The notes: generated by a model not told the origin, from the sequence alone. Positions 32,511-41,726 are shown, numbered from the stretch's first letter. The stretch is 53,727 nucleotides of DNA from Pedobacter sp. ASV12 (GCF_016429155.1 NZ_JAELUC010000023.1:1-53727); one strand, 5' to 3'. Numbers and translations: made by a program.

Positions 32511-33125
32511 AAAGTACAGCCAGCAAAGCGGAAACAGGCAGATCAGCCCTAAAATAAAGCCTCCCAAAGTATCTGTAAACCAGTGGGCGCCCAAATAAAT
32601 CCTAGAGGGGGCAATCATCACCACCAAAAAAGCCGAAATAACCGTAACCACGCGACGTGTGGCTTGGGGAATGTTTTTTAAATGGCGCATCAGAATAATG
32701 AGGAAGCCAAAAAAGAGCACATAAGAAAGCACATGCCCGCTCGGAAAGCTCTGAAACCGGTTTATTTCTACCAAACGCACATAGAACTCGGTTGGCCTGG
32801 GGCGATCTACGTAGTTTTTGACCACTAGAATAAGCAATCCCGAAAAAAGGATCTGGGCAATAAAAAAGGCTTCCCGCTTGTATCGGTAATAATAAAAAAT
32901 CAGCGCCACTATAATTACCGATAACAGGGAATAGGGCAGTTCGCCAAAGAAACTAATGGCCAGCATGATTTTGTCCAAGGTATCGGAGTGGTATTTTTGC
33001 ACGGCCAGCGAAATTCCGAGATCAAATTTTGGAATCGGATGGTGGGCCACAAAAATACTGAGTCCAACAAAACAGGCAATCAGCACAAAAAGCACGATTA
33101 AGAGTAGGTTTCGTTTATACTGCAT
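32460..33125 (-). CDS. PAP2 family membrane phosphatase
   Basis: A 221-residue integral membrane lipid phosphatase. The three phosphatase motifs are visible: KNYVDRPRP (motif 1, KxxxxxxRP type, ~104-112), FPSGH (motif 2, ~126-130) and SRIYLGAHWFTD (motif 3, SRxxxxxHxxxD, ~174-185). Six transmembrane helices surround them (LLLIVLFVLIACFVGLSIFV first). Such enzymes dephosphorylate undecaprenyl pyrophosphate or phosphatidate-type lipids on the periplasmic face. The last 16 residues (KKRNGDKAKPHPRHLN) are basic and are encoded inside hairpin copy 3, so the original C terminus may have been replaced. Confidence 0.9.
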   Translation of the reverse strand: MQYKRNLLLIVLFVLIACFVGLSIFVAHHPIPKFDLGISLAVQKYHSDTLDKIMLAISFFGELPYSLLSVIIVALIFYYYRYKREAFFIAQILFSGLLILVVKNYVDRPRPTEFYVRLVEINRFQSFPSGHVLSYVLFFGFLIILMRHLKNIPQATRRVVTVISAFLVVMIAPSRIYLGAHWFTDTLGGFILGLICLFPLCWLYFKKRNGDKAKPHPRHLN

Positions 33126-33208
33126 CAGAACTGGTGTTTAGTCAAAGCTAATCATTTATGCCGAAGCCATCCAACCAAAAACTTAAGCCGCTGTTTTGAT
33201 CTTGGTTT

Positions 33209-33424
33209 TTATTCAATCGTCCTCACATAACCGTTGTACAGGATAATTCCCTGTTTGTTAGCCGTATAATAAACGCCGGCTTTTTGGGTGCTTGGTGCAA
33301 TCAGCCAATCGGTCTGGTGCTGCTTTGTTATGGATTCGGTATAAGGCAGGGGCGTTTCTTGGGCCTGTAAGCCCAAAGAACAGTTAACCAAAAAGGCCAG
33401 GGTCAATATTTTTTTAAAGTTCAT
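33209..33424 (-). CDS. Short exported protein, probable truncated gene
   Basis: A 71-residue product: a signal peptide (MNFKKILTLAFLVNCSLGLQAQ) followed by only ~49 residues (TDWLIAPSTQKAGVYYTANK, IILYNGYVRTIE) and a TAA. The mature part looks like the opening of a larger glycoside hydrolase or sugar-binding protein rather than a complete domain; no continuation is found in the next 80 bases in any frame beyond ~20 codons. It follows the fucosidase gene by 8 bases on the same strand and is surely co-transcribed. Either a remnant or a real tiny secreted protein. Confidence 0.55.
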   Translation of the reverse strand: MNFKKILTLAFLVNCSLGLQAQETPLPYTESITKQHQTDWLIAPSTQKAGVYYTANKQGIILYNGYVRTIE

Positions 33425-33432
33425 AGATGAGC

Positions 33433-34923
33433 TTATTTGCTGGCTCGGTAAATTACCGTTATTTCGTTGATGCCCGGTGGCGCTGTAGCTTTTAGCACTT
33501 TGAAACGGAGCTTGGCAGCCTTATAATGCTTGCCTAAACGGATTACTTTACAATCGCCCATAGGCTCGTCGCCGAGGTAAATGGTTTGCCACTGCCCATC
33601 TTGCAAGATGTCTACGCTGTACTGCTGGATGCGGGGTACCCTGATTTGCGAAAAGCCGTCTGCCAATTCCTTGGTATCCTGATATTCGAAAATACTGATT
33701 TTATTGAAGGCGTGGCTTGGGTCGAGTTCCATTTCTACGCTGGCCAAAGTATCTTTCGAAAGCCATTTGCTGTCTAGTTTGCCATCATTAATGGCACTGG
33801 CTGGAAAATGCCTGCCCTTTTCTTCGCCGGTACTGGTAGCGGTTGCCAGACGATTAAAAGAAATAAACTGGCCGTTTTTAGGCAGGGGTTTATTCGCCGA
33901 AAGACCCAGTCTTTTGCCCAGGCCGATCACTGCATCGGCTTCGTAGGCCCTAATGCGGCCAGTTTGGTCGGGCGGTACGTTGATTACAAGGCTGTTATCG
34001 TTGTCGGTACACCAATAAAAAAGCTCTTCCAGTTCGTCGAGGTCCCTGGTAGGCAATTGCGCCGATTTTTGGAACCAATTCCAGCGCTTGCTCAAACACA
34101 GCGTATGTTCAAAAGGCAGGTAATAAGACTGACCATTATGCAGGTACTGTTTTTTGTCGAATTTGGTAATGAGCTTAGGGTCCCAGAGCCTGAAATCGGA
34201 AGGGAAATACTGAAAAAAGTATTTGTTGTCTTCGGTCATGTTCGAGGGCAAGGTAAAGTTTCTTCGGCCAGCTGTGCTCTCTATGGTATGGTTTACGCTC
34301 ACCGCACAAGCGGGATTATACTTTTTAACCAGCCTGTAAAGCTGATCGATGCCCCAATCGTTAGGTTTCCTATCCCAGCCGCCATCAAGCCATAGTTCGC
34401 AAATATTGCCATAATTGCTAAACAGTTCGGTTAACTGGTTCAGCATGTAGTCTATATATTTTTGAGGGTTTTTGTCTTTGTAGCTTGGTTCGTGCCTGTC
34501 CCATAGCGAATAATAAATGGCGAACTGTATGCCATACTTCTTGCAGGCATCGGCCACTGCTTTAACCACATCGGTTTTTACCGGTGATGAAGCTACATCG
34601 TAATCGGTGTATTTGCTGTTCCACAAACAAAAGCCATCGTGGTGCTTGGTAATGAGCAGTACATACCTAAACCCGGCTTCTTTGGCTGTGCGCACCCACT
34701 GTTCGGGATCAAGCTTGCTGGGGTTGTAGCTCGAAACGGGCAAGGTACCGTCAGACCATTCGGTTTCGTTAAAGGTGTTGATGCCGAAATGGATAAACAT
34801 GCCATAGCCGCGCTTGATCATTGCTTTTTGCGCCAGGTTGGGCTTTGTGTCGGGAAGTTGTTGCTGCGCCTTGCCATAACTCAAACCAAGCAAGAGCAAA
34901 AAAAGCAGGAAGATTTTTTTCAT
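33433..34923 (-). CDS. Alpha-L-fucosidase, GH29
   Basis: A 496-residue exported retaining glycoside hydrolase that releases L-fucose from glycans. Signal peptide ends YGKAQ. The (beta/alpha)8 barrel carries YGMFIHFGINTF (~40-51), ITKHHDGFCLW (~92-102) and the nucleophile Asp180 in ELWLDGGWD. The C-terminal ~130 residues look like a galactose-binding/F5-8-type sandwich (DSKWLSKDTLASVEMELDP, ISIFEYQDTKEL), as in GH29 subfamily B-like plant and Bacteroidota enzymes. Divergent from an AraC-type regulator across 196 bp, which probably controls it. Confidence 0.93.
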   Translation of the reverse strand: MKKIFLLFLLLLGLSYGKAQQQLPDTKPNLAQKAMIKRGYGMFIHFGINTFNETEWSDGTLPVSSYNPSKLDPEQWVRTAKEAGFRYVLLITKHHDGFCLWNSKYTDYDVASSPVKTDVVKAVADACKKYGIQFAIYYSLWDRHEPSYKDKNPQKYIDYMLNQLTELFSNYGNICELWLDGGWDRKPNDWGIDQLYRLVKKYNPACAVSVNHTIESTAGRRNFTLPSNMTEDNKYFFQYFPSDFRLWDPKLITKFDKKQYLHNGQSYYLPFEHTLCLSKRWNWFQKSAQLPTRDLDELEELFYWCTDNDNSLVINVPPDQTGRIRAYEADAVIGLGKRLGLSANKPLPKNGQFISFNRLATATSTGEEKGRHFPASAINDGKLDSKWLSKDTLASVEMELDPSHAFNKISIFEYQDTKELADGFSQIRVPRIQQYSVDILQDGQWQTIYLGDEPMGDCKVIRLGKHYKAAKLRFKVLKATAPPGINEITVIYRASK

Positions 34924-35119
34924 AGGGCAGGTATTAATTTGCTAGGGCAATAAGTTTGGTAATTTTTAAAGTTAGTCGCATAAATGTTGAAATACTAGAA
35001 ATAAATTTGCGTTTTATGGTTTTATATTAGCTACTTTAGTGGTTTTAAATGTAATTTATGGTAATTGTGGCTCTTTATGATGATGAATTGGTGAGTATGG
35101 TATTTAATGGCTGGCGTGC

Positions 35120-36016
35120 ATGAGACCTGTTTTTGCCAAAATATTAGAAGGTTCAACAAATGAAGTCTACAAAACCAAGGTTGTAGATAGTCCGTATTTT
35201 TCAACTACATTCCATTTTCATGTCGAATGCCAGATGAGCTATATCGTTGAAAGTAGCGGGCGGAGGATTATTGGCGACAGCATAGGCACTTTTGAACACG
35301 ACGAACTTACGTTTATCGGAGCCAACCTGCCTCATGTTTGGTATAACGACGAACGGTATTTTGAGGCGGTAGAGCCTTCGTCTCACGCACGTTCGGTAAC
35401 CTTGTTTTTCGATTCGGATAAGCTAATAGCCGCTTTTGAGGGTATGGTTTCCATGCAGAAACTTAAATCTATCTTGCAAATTGCACAACGGGGGATGAAA
35501 TTTTTTGGGCAAACCAAAGATAAACTCAAAGCACTGCTGCTGCAAATGGCAGCCCAGGAGGAAGGCATTGAGCGGATGATCCTTTTGCTTAAAATCCTCG
35601 ACACCTTGTCAAATGCCGAAGAGTACGAATTGCTGTCGGGTTTGGGCTACACCAATAATTACCAGCTTAAGGACAACAATCGTATGGATAAAGTATTCAA
35701 ATACGTGTTTGCTAATTTTTCGGATGAGATCCAGCTGGATACCGTATCGGCGCTGATCAACATGAACAAGCAGGCGTTTTGTCGCTATTTTAAGAGTCGC
35801 ACGCAAAAAACCTTCGTAGAATTTGTGAACGAAGTACGGATTAGCCATGCCTGCAAGCTGATGGCCGATGGTGAACAACAGATCAGCAGCCTGGCCTACG
35901 CATGCGGTTTTAACAGCTTATCTAATTTTAACCGATTTTTTAAGGAGGCCAAGGGCATTACCCCACGCGAATACAAGAAAATAATGGCCGATAATAAATT
36001 GGCTGCTTATCAATAA
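35120..36016 (+). CDS. AraC family transcriptional regulator
   Basis: A 298-residue regulator. The N-terminal cupin domain (FHFHVECQMSYIVESSGRR, FEHDELTFIGANLPHVWYND) likely binds a sugar or related ligand. A helical linker follows. The C-terminal AraC DNA-binding domain (~195-290) has two helix-turn-helices (LDTVSALINMNKQAFCRYF, ISSLAYACGFNSLSNFNRFF) and the ending KEAKGITPREYKK. Its place back-to-back with the GH29 gene suggests fucose- or glycan-responsive control of that enzyme; this is inferred from position. Terminated by a perfect hairpin. Confidence 0.9.
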   Translation: MRPVFAKILEGSTNEVYKTKVVDSPYFSTTFHFHVECQMSYIVESSGRRIIGDSIGTFEHDELTFIGANLPHVWYNDERYFEAVEPSSHARSVTLFFDSDKLIAAFEGMVSMQKLKSILQIAQRGMKFFGQTKDKLKALLLQMAAQEEGIERMILLLKILDTLSNAEEYELLSGLGYTNNYQLKDNNRMDKVFKYVFANFSDEIQLDTVSALINMNKQAFCRYFKSRTQKTFVEFVNEVRISHACKLMADGEQQISSLAYACGFNSLSNFNRFFKEAKGITPREYKKIMADNKLAAYQ

Positions 36017-36028
36017 TTTTGGGTACAC

Positions 36029-36059
36029 AAATAAAAGCCCAAAGGTAGGGCTTTTATTT
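36029..36059. terminator. Bidirectional intrinsic terminator
   Basis: AAATAAAAGCCC pairs perfectly with GGGCTTTTATTT around AAAGGTA. It serves the AraC regulator on + and the small exported protein on -, whose stop codon lies inside the right arm. Confidence 0.9.
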
Positions 36060-36629
36060 AGCGCTGTTCCATATCGCTGGCGGAATGGCATCTTCGCAAG
36101 GACATTTGGCCTTGTTTACTATAATCAGCTTGATAGACGATGAAATCTGTGTGGCATATTCTTTAAAGCCTTCGTCATTCATGGTACTTCTGGCATAGGC
36201 AGCGGCCGCGCAAAACGACCAAAGCTGGGCATCTTTTTTATCGGTAAGCATTTTGGCTTTATAGCGCTCGGCCATGGCCGAGTAGGTTTTGTATTGCTCA
36301 TTACTGCTGCTTTCGCTGGTGCTACTCAGCTTGAGCGTGTAGCGGCTGCTCGAAACGTTGGCCTTGAAAGTCTGTATGGTTTGCGGGTCCATTACCTCGA
36401 TGCGGTAGTCTATTTTTGAAGTTGGATGGATAAAGCTGAAAATATTATCCGATACCTTGGTGTAAATAGAGGTCCGGTTAGGTTCAATCAAGGTCAAGGT
36501 GTTGCTTTCAAAATTAATGGTTACCGTGTAATAGCCATCGGCGGTAGTGTATTGGCCTGAGGTTGGCTTGATTTGCCCCTTTGTTACACCGCATACGGCA
36601 ATTAATACTAGGATGAAAAGCGCTCTCAT
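36054..36629 (-). CDS. Exported hypothetical protein coupled to a lipoprotein
   Basis: A 191-residue protein with a signal peptide (MRALFILVLIAVCGVTKGQ). The N-terminal half is beta-rich (SGQYTTADGYYTVTINFESN, SSRYTLKLSSTSESSS) and the C-terminal half helical (YKTYSAMAERYKAKMLTD, AAAAYARSTMNDEGFKEYAT). It ends with CPCEDAIPPAIW, a possible metal or disulfide site. I use the ATG at 36629 because it overlaps the upstream TGA as ATGA, the classic coupling arrangement; an ATG six bases earlier is also possible. No family recognised. Confidence 0.7.
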   Translation of the reverse strand: MRALFILVLIAVCGVTKGQIKPTSGQYTTADGYYTVTINFESNTLTLIEPNRTSIYTKVSDNIFSFIHPTSKIDYRIEVMDPQTIQTFKANVSSSRYTLKLSSTSESSSNEQYKTYSAMAERYKAKMLTDKKDAQLWSFCAAAAYARSTMNDEGFKEYATQISSSIKLIIVNKAKCPCEDAIPPAIWNSAK

Positions 36630-36910
36630 GGACATTGTGCTTTTTTGCTGTTGGCGTCGGCAAAGTTGTTGGCATCGTTGCAACCATAGGTCCGCGCATA
36701 GTATTCCCAATTTCTTTTGCAGGTTGCAGAGAGCCTATTTGGAATTTCTATGGTGTTTTTTCTGCCAGTAGGACAAGTGTAGGTGTAGGTATAGGTAGAA
36801 TTGTCGACCTTTTTGGTTTCTTCTTCCGGCTTTTCTTCAAAAAGCTCACAACCCATTGCCAATACGGGAAGTGCAAAGGCAAAGAGTAAAAATTTTTTAG
36901 TTTGTTCCAT
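36626..36910 (-). CDS. Small lipoprotein
   Basis: A 94-residue lipoprotein. Its signal peptide ends LAMGC with lipidated Cys21, followed by an acidic tether (ELFEEKPEEETKK). A short mature domain follows with four cysteines (YTCPTGRKNTIEIPNR, SATCKRNWEYYA, YGCNDANNF, AQCP) that could form two disulfides. The stop overlaps the next gene's start by ATGA, so both are made together and may form an envelope complex. No family recognised. Confidence 0.75.
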   Translation of the reverse strand: MEQTKKFLLFAFALPVLAMGCELFEEKPEEETKKVDNSTYTYTYTCPTGRKNTIEIPNRLSATCKRNWEYYARTYGCNDANNFADANSKKAQCP

Positions 36911-37088
36911 GTTCAGATTATTTGTTTGTCAAAACTAACCGTATCGCAGCAACGGGTAAATACTTAATTTTAGGTATTTTTTCTTTAAAGCGCATTTAAA
37001 GCCAAATGGAGCGGGTTTTTAGTAGGGCTTGTTGAAGGCGTTTGATGGAGTAAAGGCAGGGTTAATTAGAAAAAATGAGGCTTAATGC

Positions 37089-37096
37089 TATATTTG
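37089..37096 (+). promoter_or_regulatory. Candidate -7 box for the ECF sigma gene
   Basis: TATATTTG matches the Bacteroidota -7 consensus TAnnTTTG exactly and ends 16 bases before the ATG at 37113. No TTTG at the -33 distance was found. Confidence 0.4.
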
Positions 37097-37112
37097 TTTC
37101 AGATCAAACAGG

Positions 37113-37685
37113 ATGCGATTAGATACCTTTACCGATAGCCAATTAGTTGGGTTGCTAAAAGAAGACAACCGCGACGCTTTTACCGAAATCTACCATAGGT
37201 ATAGCCAGGATTTGGCACGTTATACGGTGGCCAGTTCGAGGCTGCACGATTTGGACGAAGCGAGTGATATTTTGCACGACCTCTTTGTATGGCTATGGGA
37301 GAAACGGCAACAGCTGGATACCGAAATGCAACTTAAAAGCTACCTCTATGCGGCAACCCGCCATAGGATTATCGATCATATCCGAAAAAACAGCCATCAT
37401 CAGCGTTATGCGGCCTTTTTGCAGGCCTTAGCTACCAGCTATGCCCAAAGCGCCGATCAGCAACTCGAAGCAAAGGAACTGCAAAAAACATTGGAAGATT
37501 CGTTGGCCAAGCTGTCGCCACGCATCCAAGAAATTTATCGCTTAAGCAGACACGAGCACCTCAGCGTAAAACAAATAGCCGAAAAGCTGGGAATTACTGA
37601 ACAAACGGTCAAAAACCAGCTGACTACAGCACTCAAATACCTCAAAGAAGCCCTGCCGGTACTGGCTTTTTTGTTAATGAAATAG
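37113..37685 (+). CDS. ECF-family RNA polymerase sigma factor
   Basis: A 190-residue FecI-like extracytoplasmic-function sigma factor. Region 2 (~20-90) has the -10-binding helix DEASDILHDLFVWLWE and LKSYLYAATRHRIIDHIR. Region 4 (~125-185) has SPRIQEIYRLSRHEHLSVKQ with the -35-binding helix IAEKLGITEQTVKNQLTTAL. A FecR anti-sigma gene and an STN-domain receptor follow, so the signal is expected to pass from an outer-membrane receptor through FecR to this factor. The cognate promoter is probably the receptor gene's. Confidence 0.93.
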   Translation: MRLDTFTDSQLVGLLKEDNRDAFTEIYHRYSQDLARYTVASSRLHDLDEASDILHDLFVWLWEKRQQLDTEMQLKSYLYAATRHRIIDHIRKNSHHQRYAAFLQALATSYAQSADQQLEAKELQKTLEDSLAKLSPRIQEIYRLSRHEHLSVKQIAEKLGITEQTVKNQLTTALKYLKEALPVLAFLLMK

Positions 37686-37767
37686 CTCGATTTTGTCGAC
37701 GACTAAATTTTTTTCATTTTCTGATAGTACCAATGCTAACTTCATACGCTAATAGGGAAAGGCGTTT

Positions 37768-38733
37768 ATGAAAATCGATCAATTATTAGACAAGTACCTT
37801 AAAGGCGAAGCGAGTTTGGAAGAACAGCAGCTGGTTGAACGGTGGCTGGAAAATCCGGACCAGGCCGCTACCGTTTGGGACCAGCTCGATGCCGGCAGCC
37901 AAGACGAATGGCTACAAAAGCTCTATCGCAGGATAGCCCATACTATTGATGCCGAAAACAAAAAGACAATCAAATTTAAAAGCTGGTTCAAAGTAGCGAT
38001 GGCCAGTGCAGCCGTATTCGCTGGCTTTTTGCTGGCCTTGTTGCTCTGGCCGAAACAAAAACAACCGACAGCCATGGCCAGCTGGACTACCGTTAGCGCA
38101 GCCACAGGCGAAAAACACTACGTCATGTTGGAAGACAGCAGCAGCGTATGGCTCAATAGTGGCGCAAGCATCAGATACAACACTGCCCTGGGCCATAAAA
38201 ACAGGGAAGTATACCTCAGTGGCGAAGCCTATTTTGATGTCAAACATCTTCCACAAAGGCCTTTTATGGTACATACGGGCAAAATAACCACTACGGTATT
38301 GGGTACCGCCTTTAACATCAGTGCCGATAAATTGGGCAACCAGGTAAAGGTTGCCGTAGCCCGTGGAAAGGTGCAGGTTGCCAAAGAGGGGGAAGTATTG
38401 GGTCTGTTAATGCCCAATCAGCAAATTGTTTACGAACGGCAACACCAAAGCCGTGTGCAGCGCAACATAGATACCGAGGTCGTGCTGGACTGGCTGCCCG
38501 ATGACCTGTATTTTGACAACATTACCTTTGGCGAAGCTGCGCTTGCCCTGGCAAAACAGTACGATGTGCAAATCAAATTTAGCAACGAAAAGCTAAAGAA
38601 CTGCCGTTTCACCGGTACAATCAAAAAAGATAAAACCCTAGACCAGGCCCTCAGGGTGATATGCGAATTTAACAAGGCCACTTACAAGATCAAAAACAAT
38701 ACCGTTACCATTTTTGGTGCCGGATGCGAATAA
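37768..38733 (+). CDS. FecR-like anti-sigma factor
   Basis: A 321-residue inner-membrane regulator. The cytoplasmic N terminus (~1-70) has a helical sigma-binding region (LDKYLKGEASLEEQQLVERW). One transmembrane helix lies at ~75-93 (ASAAVFAGFLLALLLW). The periplasmic FecR domain (~100-215) includes KHYVMLEDSSSVWLNSGASI and YLSGEAYFDV, and the C-terminal DUF4974 includes YFDNITFGEAALALAKQYDV. DUF4974 is expected to contact the receptor's STN domain. It follows the sigma gene by 82 bases and precedes the receptor. Confidence 0.93.
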   Translation: MKIDQLLDKYLKGEASLEEQQLVERWLENPDQAATVWDQLDAGSQDEWLQKLYRRIAHTIDAENKKTIKFKSWFKVAMASAAVFAGFLLALLLWPKQKQPTAMASWTTVSAATGEKHYVMLEDSSSVWLNSGASIRYNTALGHKNREVYLSGEAYFDVKHLPQRPFMVHTGKITTTVLGTAFNISADKLGNQVKVAVARGKVQVAKEGEVLGLLMPNQQIVYERQHQSRVQRNIDTEVVLDWLPDDLYFDNITFGEAALALAKQYDVQIKFSNEKLKNCRFTGTIKKDKTLDQALRVICEFNKATYKIKNNTVTIFGAGCE

Positions 38734-38889
38734 CCAACCTACCTAAAATACGAACCAGAAAAGAAGATAGAAGCCCCAAAAGGGATGGCAAGGCCATAAA
38801 AAACTGCGAACCGACGGCAATCGGCCCGCAGGTTTCCTGAAAACAGGATGTTTTAAATCATTTTGACAATCAATAAAACTTTTAAAAAT

Positions 38890-41682
38890 ATGAAATTTTC
38901 TGCAAAACAGCAGCAAGGTTTGGCTTGGCATGGCTCAGATTCGTTCCGCTTTGTCTCGCCTTTGATGATACAATTTATGCGCATTAGCTTATTAATATTT
39001 GTTTTTTCATTTGTTGGGCTGCAGCTGCTTTTTGGCTTGACGCTTAAAAGCCAAGACATAAAGGCAACGCCGGTAACAGTGGGACTGAACAACGAACCGA
39101 TACACAAGGCGCTCAAAAGAATAGAGAAACAAACCCAGTTCCGATTTTTTTATAGAAAAGACGATATCAAGGCCATGCCTGTTTTAAGTCTGCCGCCAGC
39201 CAGCAGAACGGTAGAACAAACCTTGGCTGAGATTTTTCAGCAAAGCGATTTTACTTTTAGGCAGGTAGAAGACAACATCCTGATCGAAAAGAAAAAAATA
39301 GGGCAGGCAGCCGAAAGGAGGCTTACAGGTAAGGTTTTCATAGAAAATACCAAAGATCCTGCCATGTACGTGCTCGTTGAGTTTTTAAACAAGGCCGATT
39401 CGGCCCTGATTGGCCATGGCTATACCGATACCACGGGTACCTATAATATTTTGGCCAAGCCGGCTACGGCAACGATATTACGCGTTTCGGGTTTGGGCTA
39501 TCAGGTTTATACCAGAGAGCTGCGCGATTCGGGCGAGCGGGTAGATGTAGAACCCGTTTATTTGAAGCCGAGCATCAACAGCTTAAAAGAAGTCACCATT
39601 TCTTCATCGAGACCCTTAATTCAGCGCAAGTCAGATCGTTTTGTAGTGAATGTGGCGAACAGTAGCCTGAGCATCAACAACACGGTTTGGGATGTGCTTA
39701 AACAGGTACCTTTGGTTAACGCCGACGATAATGGTTCATTGTCTATCTCTGCCAAGCAAGGGGCCATCGTCTACATCAACGGACGCAAATCGAACCTGAG
39801 TGGACAGGCTTTGTTCAATTACCTTAAAAGCCTGCCCAGTGCAACGCTGAACAATGTTGAAATCATAACCACTCCGGGTAGCGAATTCGACGCATCGGGC
39901 AATGCCGGAATCCTGAATATTGTATTTAAAAAACGCGAAAGTGATGGATATCAAGGCTCTTTAGCCTTAACAGACCGTCAAGCCACCTATAATTCGCAAC
40001 AGGTGAGTGGCGCGTTCAACTACCGCCAAAAAAGCCTGGGCATTAATATTACCCCTTACCTTAACCGCGACAGCAAGTTCATCACCGAAAGACATGATTT
40101 CGATTTTAGAGGCGCAGCCACCAAGCAGCTCTTAAATTTGTCGGCATTAGACAGAGCCGAGTTCCGTACTTACTATGGTGGCAATTTGGGCGTAGAATAC
40201 GGTATTGGCAAAAAACAGGTACTGGCGGCTACGCTCAACTATAATCCGAACCGTCAAACTTTAAATTGGGTCAACCACAACAGCTTTATCAACAAAACAA
40301 CCCGTCAAACCGATTCGAGCTTCGTTTTTACCAATAATAGCAAAATCAAAGGCCATTCGTTAGATGCCGGCCTCAACTATAGTTTCGACCTCGATACCTT
40401 AGGGCAGCGCTTAACGGCCAGCGCCGATTATTTCGAATACAGCAACAACACCAACCAACGCACCTATGCCACGGTTGTAGAAACCAACGAAGTAAGGCGA
40501 AACGAAATTGCTGTTTTGCCACAACAGATTAAAAACTACACTTTTGCGCTCGATTATAAACTGCCCATTGGCAACCAAGTCAAGTTGAAATTAGGAGCAA
40601 GGTCTTTTAATACGGCTACCGAAAACAATTTGTATTATGCCGTAGCCAACGCAGGTGGCACTTATGTAAAAGACGAATTGCGGAGTACCAACTACGCCTA
40701 CAATGAACAGATCAACGCGGCTTATGCCAGCGCCGATTTTAGTTTGGGCAAGCAATGGGGCCTAACCACTGGGCTAAGGCTCGAACAATCGAGCACCAAA
40801 GGCAGGGAAACGATCAAAGATGAAGTGGCGGTAGATAAGGATTACCTGAATTTGTTTCCTACGCTAGCCGTTAATTATGCGCCAAACACAAACCATAATT
40901 TTTCGTACACCCTTTCCAAAAGGATAGAGCGTCCCGATTTTTGGCAGCTCAATAACCTGCGGGTTTATAATAATCCCACGCAGTACGCCGAAGGTAATCC
41001 CTTTTTGCAGTCGTCTTACATTTTAAAGAACGAACTGAGCTATACCTTAAAAGGCGCCTATATCTTTTTGCTGAGCCATGCCCATATTACCAATAGCTTT
41101 TCGCAGTTTTTGCTGGCCAACAACAGCAATAACATTACCAGGATCGTATGGCTCAATTATGGAACGGGCAATATAGCCGACTTTACCTTTATTGCCAATT
41201 TTAAAATAGGCAGGCGGGTCAAATCATCGCTAACACTGGCCGGCAACTATACCAGCTACAAGGGGCAGGCGGCCGATGAACCGATTGACAACAGCGGTTT
41301 TTCGGGGAGCGTTAAAATGAACAATTCGATTACCCTTTCGCAAAAGGGCCAGTTTTCGGCCTTTGTTAACATCAATTATCTCGCACCCGTTGTGGCCGAT
41401 ATTGGCGAAGGCAGCAAGGGTATGGCCAGGGGAGACCTTGGCATTGGTTTCAGAAAAACAGTGCGACAGTTTGTGTTTACCCTATCGGGTGCCGACTTGC
41501 TCAAAACATCGGCCAACAAATCGATAATTAATTCGAGGTATGCCATTACCAACAACAACAATTATTGGGATGCCAGAAGCGTTTCTTTCAACATCAGGTA
41601 TAATTTTGGCAACAGCAAACTTCAAAAGAACAAGCCTAACGAAAATGCGACGCAGGAAATTATGCAGCGTACCGGCATCTAG
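38890..41682 (+). CDS. TonB-dependent outer-membrane receptor with STN signalling domain
   Basis: A 930-residue transducer. A long N-terminal signal region has hydrophobic core MRISLLIFVFSFVGLQLLFG. The STN domain (~60-135: VTVGLNNEPIHKALKRIEKQ) links receptor to FecR. A carboxypeptidase-like sandwich follows (~145-230: RLTGKVFIENTKDPA), then the plug (~245-345: DVLKQVPLVNADDNGSLSIS, VYINGRKSNLSGQA) and an outer-membrane barrel of the 'OMP_b-brl_3' type up to RYNFGNSKLQ. It has no SusD partner, so the ligand may not be a large glycan. I chose the ATG at 38890; a TTG at 38863 extends the frame. Confidence 0.9.
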   Translation: MKFSAKQQQGLAWHGSDSFRFVSPLMIQFMRISLLIFVFSFVGLQLLFGLTLKSQDIKATPVTVGLNNEPIHKALKRIEKQTQFRFFYRKDDIKAMPVLSLPPASRTVEQTLAEIFQQSDFTFRQVEDNILIEKKKIGQAAERRLTGKVFIENTKDPAMYVLVEFLNKADSALIGHGYTDTTGTYNILAKPATATILRVSGLGYQVYTRELRDSGERVDVEPVYLKPSINSLKEVTISSSRPLIQRKSDRFVVNVANSSLSINNTVWDVLKQVPLVNADDNGSLSISAKQGAIVYINGRKSNLSGQALFNYLKSLPSATLNNVEIITTPGSEFDASGNAGILNIVFKKRESDGYQGSLALTDRQATYNSQQVSGAFNYRQKSLGINITPYLNRDSKFITERHDFDFRGAATKQLLNLSALDRAEFRTYYGGNLGVEYGIGKKQVLAATLNYNPNRQTLNWVNHNSFINKTTRQTDSSFVFTNNSKIKGHSLDAGLNYSFDLDTLGQRLTASADYFEYSNNTNQRTYATVVETNEVRRNEIAVLPQQIKNYTFALDYKLPIGNQVKLKLGARSFNTATENNLYYAVANAGGTYVKDELRSTNYAYNEQINAAYASADFSLGKQWGLTTGLRLEQSSTKGRETIKDEVAVDKDYLNLFPTLAVNYAPNTNHNFSYTLSKRIERPDFWQLNNLRVYNNPTQYAEGNPFLQSSYILKNELSYTLKGAYIFLLSHAHITNSFSQFLLANNSNNITRIVWLNYGTGNIADFTFIANFKIGRRVKSSLTLAGNYTSYKGQAADEPIDNSGFSGSVKMNNSITLSQKGQFSAFVNINYLAPVVADIGEGSKGMARGDLGIGFRKTVRQFVFTLSGADLLKTSANKSIINSRYAITNNNNYWDARSVSFNIRYNFGNSKLQKNKPNENATQEIMQRTGI

Positions 41683-41696
41683 TCATTGGTATTTTG

Positions 41697-41726
41697 AAAG
41701 GCCAGCGATGGTGCGTTGGCCTTTTT
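41697..41726 (+). terminator. Intrinsic terminator after the STN receptor
   Basis: AAAGGCCA (41697-41704) and TGGCCTTT (41717-41724) pair around a 12-base loop, with a TTTTT tail, closing the sigma/anti-sigma/receptor operon 15 bases after its last stop codon. Confidence 0.85.
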
